From Archaeoglobales archaeon (GTDB taxonomy: Archaea > Halobacteriota > Archaeoglobi > Archaeoglobales > Archaeoglobaceae): a stretch of DNA of 10,675 nucleotides. The notes beneath the pieces were generated by a model. That model made no database searches and was not told the origin of the DNA. It saw nothing but the letters and a program-made list of their open reading frames with translations. Of the stretch, positions 1-4,087 are shown one piece after another. The position numbers and the translations under genes were made by a program. The stretch's first letter is position 1. Each line of letters begins with the position of its first letter. The stretch is from assembly GCA_003663055.1 (NCBI GenBank), contig QMZF01000014.1, positions 1-10,675 of the forward strand, read 5' to 3'.

Positions 1-95
1 CCCATCTCAAGCTTTTTGAGTCTATACTCAACTCTAACAAGCTCCTCTCTAAGCTCTAAGAGTTCCTTTCTTAGCTCCTCTATTTTCATTTCCAT
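1..95 (-). CDS. Coiled-coil protein, 5' part only (runs off left edge)
   Basis: An open frame starts at an ATG (complement of 93-95) and stays open to the edge, giving the first 31 residues. An alternative start is the ATG two codons later. All visible residues fit a heptad pattern: I5, L8, L12, L15, L19, V22, L26 and L29 sit at alternating 3/4 spacing with Glu, Lys and Arg between them, so this is an amphipathic helix expected to form a coiled coil. No family is recognisable from this much. The gene is divergent from the MntA-HepT pair. A TATA-like element (complement of 116-125) lies about 26 bp upstream of the ATG, which fits a leaderless transcript and supports this start. It could be a small DNA-binding or chaperone-like protein or the N-terminus of a larger one; the sequence cannot decide. 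Confidence 0.6.
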   Translation of the reverse strand, partial: MEMKIEELRKELLELREELVRVEYRLKKLEM

Positions 96-115
96 GTATC
101 ATTACAGGCTACAAA

Positions 116-125
116 CCTTAAATAG
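116..125 (-). promoter_or_regulatory. Probable TATA box of the leftward coiled-coil gene
   Basis: The complement reads CTATTTAAGG, an A/T core typical of archaeal TBP sites. Its centre is about 26 bp from the ATG at 95, the spacing expected when transcription starts at the start codon. The core is nearly self-complementary, so it could also serve the plus strand. Confidence 0.45.
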
Positions 126-143
126 TTTAGTATCAGACTCCTG

Positions 144-170
144 CCATAGCTGAACATCTTTAAGCTATGG
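144..170. promoter_or_regulatory. Perfect 8-bp inverted repeat at the mntA promoter (operator candidate)
   Basis: CCATAGCT (144-151) and AGCTATGG (163-170) are exact reverse complements separated by 11 nt. The spacer and right arm contain TTTAAG (159-164), the best TATA-like core for a transcript that would start near 183-189. A bound repressor here would block TBP. Toxin-antitoxin complexes commonly repress their own operons at such palindromes; that this one is bound by MntA, HepT or the divergent coiled-coil protein is inference. Confidence 0.5.
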
Positions 171-185
171 AGTGTAAAAATAATC

Positions 186-190
186 AGGTG
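186..190 (+). promoter_or_regulatory. Ribosome binding site that decides the mntA start
   Basis: AGGTG lies 6 nt before the ATG at 197. The ATG at 167 has no such site and sits inside the right arm of the inverted repeat at 144-170, so 197 is the preferred start. Confidence 0.5.
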
Positions 191-196
191 CTGAGC

Positions 197-481
197 ATGG
201 AAAGAATAGAGAAAATAAAAAGTGAAATACTTCCAGTGCTGAGAAAGCATGGCGTGAGGAGAGCGAGCTTGTTTGGTTCTATCTCCCGGGGAGAGGAAAC
301 AGAAAAAAGCGATATCGACATACTTGTGGAATTTGAAGGAAGAAAAAGTCTTCTCGACCTTGCGGGACTTAAGATTGAGCTGGAGGAGAAGCTTAAGAGA
401 AGGGTAGATGTTCTTACTTACAAATCTATTCATCCTTTACTGAGGGAAAGAATTCTGAGCGAAAAGGTGGATATCCTGTGA
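197..481 (+). CDS. mntA: MntA-type minimal nucleotidyltransferase (antitoxin)
   Basis: A 94-aa protein if started at 197; starting at ATG 167 would add 10 residues that look non-conserved. It is a minimal nucleotidyltransferase of the DNA polymerase beta superfamily. From M at 197, the GS...RG motif is at residues 27-32 (G27, S28, R31, G32), followed by S38-D39-I40-D41, with the third catalytic Asp at D71. All metal-binding residues are therefore present. In characterised MntA-HepT pairs this protein neutralises the HEPN toxin by adding AMP to a tyrosine next to the toxin active site. The stop overlaps the next gene's start (GTGA, 478-481), so the two are translationally coupled. The family and pairing are clear; activity in this organism is inferred. 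Confidence 0.9.
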   Translation: MERIEKIKSEILPVLRKHGVRRASLFGSISRGEETEKSDIDILVEFEGRKSLLDLAGLKIELEEKLKRRVDVLTYKSIHPLLRERILSEKVDIL

Positions 482-822
482 AGAAGGATGCTAGAACCTT
501 TCTGCTGCATGTGCTTGAGAGTATAGAGGTTATAGAGAGACATACGCAGGGTATGAGCAGGGAGGAATTCATGGAAGACTTGAAAACGCAGGATGCTGTG
601 CTTAGAAGGCTTGAAATTATAGGCGAGGCTGTAAAGAACATTCCGCAGGATTTCAGGGAAAAATATCCCCAAGTACCTTGGAAGGCGATTGCCGGAACTA
701 GGGATATTTTGATTCACGAATATTTTGGAGTTGATCTGGATCTCGTCTGGGAGATAGTTGAGAGAGATTTACCCGAGCTTAAGGAGAAAATTCAGAAAAT
801 TCTTGATGAAGTTGGTAGATAG
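478..822 (+). CDS. hepT: HepT-type HEPN toxin (DUF86)
   Basis: A 114-aa all-helical HEPN-domain protein of the DUF86/HepT family, a metal-independent RNase. The catalytic motif R-X4-H-X-Y is intact: R75, H80, Y82. Y82 is the expected target of AMPylation by the partner. It starts with GTG at 478, overlapping the antitoxin stop by 4 bp. The rest of the helical core includes the [15 protein letters not shown] stretch (residues 42-56), typical of the family. The length is normal and no damage is visible, so the module looks functional. The target RNA cannot be seen from the sequence. A short hairpin and T-run follow. Confidence 0.9.
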   Translation: MKKDARTFLLHVLESIEVIERHTQGMSREEFMEDLKTQDAVLRRLEIIGEAVKNIPQDFREKYPQVPWKAIAGTRDILIHEYFGVDLDLVWEIVERDLPELKEKIQKILDEVGR

Positions 823-844
823 CACAGCAGATTCGAGTGTCTTT

Positions 845-871
845 CTTCAACCTCTAGAAGCTTAGTTTTTT
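845..871 (+). terminator. Weak hairpin and T-run after hepT
   Basis: CTTC (845-848) can pair with GAAG (857-860), followed by a run of six T at 866-871. In archaea the T-run alone is often enough to end transcription. The stem is short, so the call rests mainly on the T-run and its position after the operon. Confidence 0.35.
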
Positions 872-904
872 AATGATCAAACAGAACCCCGAGTCAACGG
901 GTAC

Positions 905-949
905 GTTTGAAAAAAGAGAATAAAAGACAGTCTAGTTTGAAAAAAGAGA
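905..949 (+). repeat. 15-bp direct repeat, period 30
   Basis: GTTTGAAAAAAGAGA occurs at 905-919 and again, identical, at 935-949, with 15 nt of unlike sequence between. Only two copies are present. It lies in non-coding sequence after hepT. It could be decayed duplication or a binding-site pair. Confidence 0.6.
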
Positions 950-1048
950 GCAGCCAGACAAATTTGTTATATCATTTGGGTTTCGACTTCTGTGGGATTT
1001 CCGAATTACCATCTAAGGTAGTCTTATGGGACATGCAAACACATCTAA

Positions 1049-1225
1049 AAATTTTCAGAAACGGTTCAGAGAAGTGCAGAAAGAGCGATTGAAGTGTATG
1101 AATCTGGAGATTATAATTTTAACTTAGTAGGTGTAGCTCAGGGAAACAGTATAAAAGAATACTTGGCAGAGGGCAGGAGAGTAACCCAGAAGAGATCTGT
1201 AAATCCATTCACGGGCTCATGTCCC
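1049..1225 (+). pseudogene. Probable remnant of a HEPN-domain gene
   Basis: One frame, open from 1049 (just after a TAA) up to the tRNA, reads RSAERAIEVYESGDYNF followed shortly by AQGNSIKEYLAEG. This resembles the N-terminal helices of small archaeal HEPN proteins: a charged helix with A/L spacing, then E-x-G-x-YN, then a helix ending in LK-like residues. There is no start codon with a ribosome binding site, the usual conserved residues after GDYN are blurred, and the frame runs into the tRNA gene. It is therefore read as a decayed fragment. It may derive from a second MNT-HEPN pair beside the intact one. The similarity is judged by eye only. Confidence 0.35.
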
Positions 1226-1234
1226 GCTGCGGGC

Positions 1235-1239
1235 AAAAA
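1235..1239 (-). terminator. Oligo-T end of the tRNA-Val transcript
   Basis: On the minus strand a run of five T follows the tRNA 3' end by about 11 nt. It is preceded by no strong hairpin; oligo-T alone commonly ends archaeal tRNA transcripts. A small GC-rich stem (CCCG/CGGG, about 1223-1233) lies just beyond. Confidence 0.35.
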
Positions 1240-1250
1240 CGTTATAAGCA

Positions 1251-1323
1251 TGGGCCCGAGGGGATTCGAACCCCCGACCTTCGCCGTGTGAAGGCGACGT
1301 CATAACCACTAGACTACGGGCCC
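1251..1323 (-). tRNA. tRNA-Val, anticodon CAC
   Basis: The complement folds into a complete 73-nt cloverleaf. The acceptor is GGGCCCG pairing with CGGGCCC (7 bp), followed by T8-A9. The D stem is GTC/GAC with TAGTGGTTAT in the loop. The anticodon stem is TCGCC/GGCGA with loop TTCACAC, giving anticodon CAC. A 5-nt variable region follows. The T stem is GGGGG/CCCCT (one G-U) with loop TTCGAAT, and the discriminator is A73. There is no intron, and CCA is not encoded: the bases after A73 are TGC. It reads GUG valine codons; another tRNA-Val elsewhere would read the remaining ones. Confidence 0.97.
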
Positions 1324-1358
1324 CTTTTAACATTTAGTTCTGCCTAGTTCAGTTCTGC

Positions 1359-1598
1359 TTACTGATTTTTATTTACAGTTAGCGTAACTTCATCGCTTGG
1401 TAGGTTTATGAAGATTGCGGTATAGAATAGAGTAAGTGAGTTAAGAGAAAAACAAAAAGCCCAGAATTTCGAAACTTGACTACTGCTGGTCACCATATAG
1501 ACAAGCTTGACAGTCGGATATAAAGCGCATTCCCCTATAGCCACAGTGCCCATTCTGTCAAACAAACTCCAACCCAATCCAAATGCAACTGCTTTCAT
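1359..1598 (-). CDS. Doubtful 79-aa hydrophobic ORF
   Basis: A 79-aa frame from ATG (complement of 1596-1598) to TAA. It contains two hydrophobic stretches, one near residues 18-37 and one near 46-67 rich in F, L, I and A, separated by a polar segment. No family is recognised. For it: a TATA-like core (complement of about 1628-1637) lies 30-40 bp upstream. Against it: no clear ribosome binding site, and its 3' end overlaps the likely tRNA-Val promoter. It may be a real small membrane protein, a fragment of a lost permease, or chance. If it is not a gene, 1324-1660 is otherwise empty apart from promoters. Confidence 0.25.
   Translation of the reverse strand: MKAVAFGLGWSLFDRMGTVAIGECALYPTVKLVYMVTSSSQVSKFWAFCFSLNSLTLFYTAIFINLPSDEVTLTVNKNQ
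1364..1375 (-). promoter_or_regulatory. Probable TATA element for tRNA-Val
   Basis: The complement reads TAAATAAAAATC, about 41-52 nt upstream of the mature tRNA 5' end. This would give a short 5' leader removed by RNase P. It overlaps the 3' end of the doubtful minus-strand ORF 1359-1598. Confidence 0.35.
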
Positions 1599-1625
1599 GA
1601 AGTAGGTTCAGCCTAAGACCAGATA

Positions 1626-1662
1626 GATTTAAAAAGGGTTGTAGAAATAGAATATGAGGTGG
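1626..1662 (+). promoter_or_regulatory. Promoter and ribosome binding site of the 61-aa Cys protein
   Basis: GATTTAAAAAG (1626-1636) is a good archaeal TATA box. About 25 bp further on, GAGGTGG (about 1655-1661) precedes the ATG at 1667, so the transcript should have a leader of roughly 10 nt that carries the ribosome binding site. Confidence 0.5.
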
Positions 1663-1666
1663 TATA

Positions 1667-1852
1667 ATGACCACCATAGAACTTCTTGCTGAAAAATATG
1701 GACTTGGTATTAAAAAAGTATATCCCGAAGACTGTCAGCTCTGCATCGCTGGTTATACGGGAAAAAGGTGTAAATACCTCATCAAAATCAATAAGGAGTA
1801 CTTTTGCATCAGAGAAGCTGTGAAGGAGGTGGATTCTCGTCTTAAGTTTTAA
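1667..1852 (+). CDS. Small four-cysteine protein, function unknown
   Basis: A 61-aa protein with an ATG start, a GAGGTGG ribosome binding site and a TATA box at standard spacing, so it is very likely expressed. Four cysteines (C23, C26, C35, C47) follow the pattern C-x2-C-x8-C-x11-C, suitable for binding zinc or an iron-sulfur cluster; the last sits in a YFCIREA segment. The N-terminal 20 residues and the C-terminal EAVKEVD region look helical. I do not recognise the family. There is no signal peptide or membrane segment, so a cytoplasmic metal-binding protein is the simplest reading. It lies upstream of purB but is separated from it by a T-run and a purB promoter, so the two need not be co-transcribed. 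Confidence 0.75.
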   Translation: MTTIELLAEKYGLGIKKVYPEDCQLCIAGYTGKRCKYLIKINKEYFCIREAVKEVDSRLKF

Positions 1853-1859
1853 TTTTTTT
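1853..1859 (+). terminator. T7 run after the 61-aa gene
   Basis: Seven consecutive T directly follow the TAA stop, typical of intrinsic archaeal termination. The next TATA box begins a few bases further on. Confidence 0.5.
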
Positions 1860-1863
1860 CATC

Positions 1864-1876
1864 AAGTTTTTATAAG
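1864..1876 (+). promoter_or_regulatory. purB TATA box (leaderless promoter)
   Basis: AAGTTTTTATAAG holds a strong TATA core centred near 1872. Twenty-five bp downstream is the ATG at 1897, so the mRNA should begin at or within a few bases of the start codon. No Shine-Dalgarno sequence is present, which agrees. Confidence 0.55.
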
Positions 1877-1896
1877 CCTTCGAACCTCTCTGAGTG

Positions 1897-3237
1897 ATGA
1901 TAGTTCACCCCGTCGATTACCGCTACGGAACTCCTCAGATGAAGAGGATTTGGAGTGAGGAGAGTAAGATAAAGAGGATGGTAAGAGTCGAAATTGCCCT
2001 TCTTAAGGCGCTTGCAAAGCGTGGTTATCTCAGCGAGGAGGAGGTAGAAGAGGTAAAGAGAAAAGCGTTGCAGATAAAGCCGGAGAGGGTTAAGGAAATC
2101 GAGGCCGAGATAAAGCACGATATAATGGCCCTGGTTAGGGCAATATCGGAAATCGCTGGAGATGCTGCTAGGTGGATTCATTTTGGAGCCACTTCTAACG
2201 ACATAATCGATACGGCAACTGCTACGCAGCTCAGAGATGCGGTAAAGATTTTTGAACTTAGGCTGAGGAAGCTCGCCAAACTCCTCCTCCAGAAGGCTGA
2301 GGAATACAGGGACGTTGTTTGTTTGGGCAGAACTCACGGCCAGGCAGCGTTGCCCACAACCTACGGATTCCGTTTTGCATTGTGGGCTTCTGAAATAGCC
2401 AGACACTACCAACGACTTCAGCAGATGAAAGAAAGGCTTCTCGTTGGCCAGATGAGCGGGGCTGTTGGTACACAAGCCGCATTTGGCAGCGAGGGGATAG
2501 AGATAGAGAAGGACGTTATGTCTTGCTTAGGACTCAAGCCAGCCGTAATTTCAAGTCAGATAATTCCTCGAGATGTGTACTGCGAGTATGTAGAATTCCT
2601 TGCAAATCTTGCAGCAACGCTCGAAAAGATGGCAACAAACGTTAGAATTCTCCAGAGAGCGGAAGTTGGCGAAGTTATGGAGCACTTCGGAAAGAAACAG
2701 GTTGGAAGTTCAACCATGCCTCACAAGCGTAATCCCATTGATTGCGAAAACATCTGCGGGCTTGCAAGGGTTGTCAGGGGATTTGTAGAACCGCAGCATC
2801 AGTCTTCAATTTTATGGGAGGAGCGCGATCTGACGAACTCTTCAGCAGAGAGAATAATCCTTGTTGAGGCATCTGTTCTTGCAGACCACATTCTGGATAA
2901 AATGATAAAGGTTATTTCCTCCCTTGCCCTTGACATGGAAAATGTAAAGAGAAATCTTGAAATACAGAGAGGCTTAAATATGAGTGAGGCAGTGATGATA
3001 GCATTGACAAAGAGGGGCGTCAGCAGACAGGAAGCTCATGAGATAATTAGAAGAGCTGCTATGAGAGCATATGAGAGCAAAACTACGTTGTTCGAGGAGT
3101 TGCTCGCTGAGGACATCGTTGTAAAGCACTTCAGCAGAAAGGAGCTCGAAGAACTGCTTAAACCAGAGAACTACCTTGGTACTGCCGGCAAGAGGATAGA
3201 TATGGTCAGGGAGTACGTCGAATCTATAATCATGTAA
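1897..3237 (+). CDS. purB: Adenylosuccinate lyase
   Basis: A 446-aa member of the fumarase/aspartase superfamily that acts twice in purine synthesis: SAICAR to AICAR plus fumarate, and adenylosuccinate to AMP plus fumarate. The superfamily signature GSSTMPHKRNP is at residues 270-280, in the mobile loop that carries the catalytic serine. GATSNDIID (98-106) and GRTHGQ (144-149, with H147) form the other active-site regions, and KHDIMALV (73-80) is also conserved in PurB. Length is normal. I prefer the ATG at 1897 over the GTG at 1894 because the TATA box spacing points to a leaderless start there. Its neighbours are unrelated, so it looks like a single-gene unit. Fumarase or argininosuccinate lyase is excluded by the PurB-type signature and N-terminus. 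Confidence 0.95.
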   Translation: MIVHPVDYRYGTPQMKRIWSEESKIKRMVRVEIALLKALAKRGYLSEEEVEEVKRKALQIKPERVKEIEAEIKHDIMALVRAISEIAGDAARWIHFGATSNDIIDTATATQLRDAVKIFELRLRKLAKLLLQKAEEYRDVVCLGRTHGQAALPTTYGFRFALWASEIARHYQRLQQMKERLLVGQMSGAVGTQAAFGSEGIEIEKDVMSCLGLKPAVISSQIIPRDVYCEYVEFLANLAATLEKMATNVRILQRAEVGEVMEHFGKKQVGSSTMPHKRNPIDCENICGLARVVRGFVEPQHQSSILWEERDLTNSSAERIILVEASVLADHILDKMIKVISSLALDMENVKRNLEIQRGLNMSEAVMIALTKRGVSRQEAHEIIRRAAMRAYESKTTLFEELLAEDIVVKHFSRKELEELLKPENYLGTAGKRIDMVREYVESIIM

Positions 3238-3250
3238 ATTCTCAGCTTTC

Positions 3251-3266
3251 CATCATTGTAATAATG
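3251..3266. repeat. Imperfect inverted repeat after purB
   Basis: CATCATT (3251-3257) and AATAATG (3260-3266) pair with one mismatch around a 2-nt loop. It lies between the purB stop and the TATA box of the next gene. It could contribute to ending purB transcription or to regulating the next gene; the T-content is low for a terminator. Confidence 0.3.
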
Positions 3267-3269
3267 AGA

Positions 3270-3280
3270 AAAGTTTAAGT
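3270..3280 (+). promoter_or_regulatory. TATA element of the 63-aa gene
   Basis: AAAGTTTAAGT has a TTTAA core centred at about 3275. This places the transcription start near 3300, inside the palindrome at 3292-3308. Confidence 0.45.
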
Positions 3281-3291
3281 ACTTGAAGTGT

Positions 3292-3308
3292 CACCTATAC
3301 CATAGGTG
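3292..3308. promoter_or_regulatory. Perfect palindrome (7-bp arms) at the start site of the 63-aa gene
   Basis: CACCTAT (3292-3298), ACC, ATAGGTG (3302-3308). The arms are exact complements. The right arm runs into the ribosome binding site GGTGGTGAG (3305-3313). As DNA it is an operator candidate over the transcription start. As RNA, if transcription starts upstream of the left arm, it would form a hairpin covering part of the ribosome binding site. Confidence 0.5.
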
Positions 3309-3318
3309 GTGAGAGTCA

Positions 3319-3510
3319 ATGGTCAAAATCGTTCACGCCCAAACCGTGTTGCCGGAACACGTACTTGAAGAGTTGAAGAAGAAGACCGGGGAAAGCGCAA
3401 CCAAGGATGCGATAGCTAAGGCTGTGGAACACTACCTCATGTGCCCATACACACACGAGGAACCGCTGGAGAAGAAGCTTGAAGAAGTGCTGAAAAAGAA
3501 GAAGAAGTAG
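3319..3510 (+). CDS. Small conserved archaeal protein (DUF5371-like)
   Basis: A 63-aa protein with ATG start and GGTGGTGAG ribosome binding site 5 nt upstream. The first half, with KIVHAQTVLPEHVLEELKKKTGE, predicts a short strand then a helix. TKDAIAKAVEHYL (residues 28-40) is a second helix of the kind seen in ribbon-helix-helix proteins, and the C-terminal 15 residues are a highly charged Lys/Glu helix ending in five lysines. I recognise the sequence style as a small archaeal family (I believe DUF5371, from memory), with no established function. A strand-helix-helix layout and a palindrome at its own promoter would fit a small autoregulating DNA-binding protein, but that is inference. Cys41-Pro is the only cysteine. 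Confidence 0.8.
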   Translation: MVKIVHAQTVLPEHVLEELKKKTGESATKDAIAKAVEHYLMCPYTHEEPLEKKLEEVLKKKKK

Positions 3511-3513
3511 CTT

Positions 3514-3551
3514 CTCAACGATTTTGAGTTTAATACTTATTTTAAATTTTT
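3514..3551 (+). terminator. Hairpin plus T-rich tail after the 63-aa gene
   Basis: CTCAA (3514-3518) pairs with TTGAG (3524-3528), followed by a T-rich stretch ending in five T at 3547-3551. Position and composition fit transcription termination. Confidence 0.5.
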
Positions 3552-3571
3552 CTGTCAGCAGCAAATTTTAG

Positions 3572-4045
3572 TGTAGTATCCCGAAATAACTTTACACCCG
3601 AATAAGACTGCATGTGAGGAAGCTAACAAAGGGATATACTAGAATAGTGAAGCAGTGGCTTAAAGGAAGTTAAAAGATAGCGGAGTTCTTTCAATTAATA
3701 AGGCAGAGAATCCATCAGAGAGAATAATTCTGGTCACAAACAGTTCAATCTATTTATCTCGAAAGAAAATAGAAATCTACGGCGTTCACAACACAATCTA
3801 CAAAGTCCTGCTCAAACACGGTTGGTGGAAGAAAATATGAAGAAAAGCGGATCATGGAACTCAATTCGTCCCTTCAAGAAAAAGATGAAGCCAGACAGAT
3901 TCAAAATTTCTTGCTGAACACAGTGTAAAGCATATAGTAAATATCACAGTCAGCAAATTTTAGCAAAAACAATCCAAAAATCCGAGAACAGGTTGATGCT
4001 TGCCTGTCTAGCGTATTATTACTGATATTAATTTTGGACAGTCCT
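3572..4045 (+). mobile_element. Decayed IS481-family (ISA0963-like) insertion sequence
   Basis: A relic of about 470 bp. The left end begins TGTAGTATCCCGAAATAACT (3572-3591). The complement of the right end (about 4045 back to 4023) begins AGGACTGTCCAAAATTAATA; aligned, 11 of 19 positions match, so these look like decayed terminal inverted repeats. Inside, one frame retains pieces of an integrase-type (DDE) transposase (see the pseudogene entry). A full element of this family is about 1 kb, so more than half is missing. AAATTTTAG on the left and AAAATTAGG on the right could be a worn target duplication, but this is weak. Exact ends are uncertain. Confidence 0.65.
3614..3963 (+). pseudogene. 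Transposase remnant with internal deletion
   Basis: Three pieces survive. From GTG 3614 the frame reads MRKLTKGYTRIVKQWLKGS, like an N-terminal helix-turn-helix. From 3748 another stretch ends YGVHNTIYKVLLKHGWWKK (to 3834), the classic second DNA-binding segment of IS481 transposases. Eleven bases after a TGA, in the same frame, comes DHGTQFVPSRKR (from 3850) and, after one more stop, SKFLAEHSVKHIVNITVS. DHGTQFV holds the second Asp of the DDE core and EHxxKHI the strand after it. The stretch that should lie between, with the first catalytic Asp, is gone, and so is the part with the final Glu. The remnant cannot be active. Confidence 0.7.
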
Positions 4046-4059
4046 AAAATTAGGAATGC

Positions 4060-4067
4060 TTATATAG
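4060..4067 (+). promoter_or_regulatory. TATA box of the homocysteine operon (leaderless)
   Basis: TTATATAG is a near-ideal archaeal TATA box. Its centre is 25 bp before the GTG at 4088, so the operon mRNA should start at the first codon. It stands only about 15 bp downstream of the right end of the IS relic, so the relic now forms the immediate upstream region of this promoter. Confidence 0.6.
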
Positions 4068-4087
4068 CTTAGTCCAGAGCGCATTTT

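Larger units (their letters stand above)
823..1048. other. Gene-free stretch after hepT
   Basis: Apart from the T-run and the 15-bp direct repeat, nothing is recognisable here. The longest plus-strand frame (907-1092, TTG start) has no family-like pattern and no convincing ribosome binding site. The stretch is probably decayed sequence. Confidence 0.4.

Noticed and set aside
905..949. Start of a CRISPR array
   Set aside because: Only two 15-bp units, A-rich and not palindromic, with a 15-bp gap; too short for repeats and spacers, and no cas genes in the window.
1094..1291. Plus-strand open frame ending in MGPRGFEPPTFAV
   Set aside because: The C-terminal part is the antisense of tRNA-Val, a well-known false protein signature; the front part is covered by the HEPN-remnant entry.
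1251..1323. tRNA attachment site of an integrated element
   Set aside because: No second copy of the tRNA 3' end and no integrase gene were found in the window.
1894..1900. GTGATGA as the C box of a C/D guide RNA
   Set aside because: It is the purB start region, and no D box (CTGA) lies at the right distance.
1870..2475. Long minus-strand open frame opposite purB
   Set aside because: It is antisense to a clear adenylosuccinate lyase gene and has no family-like features.
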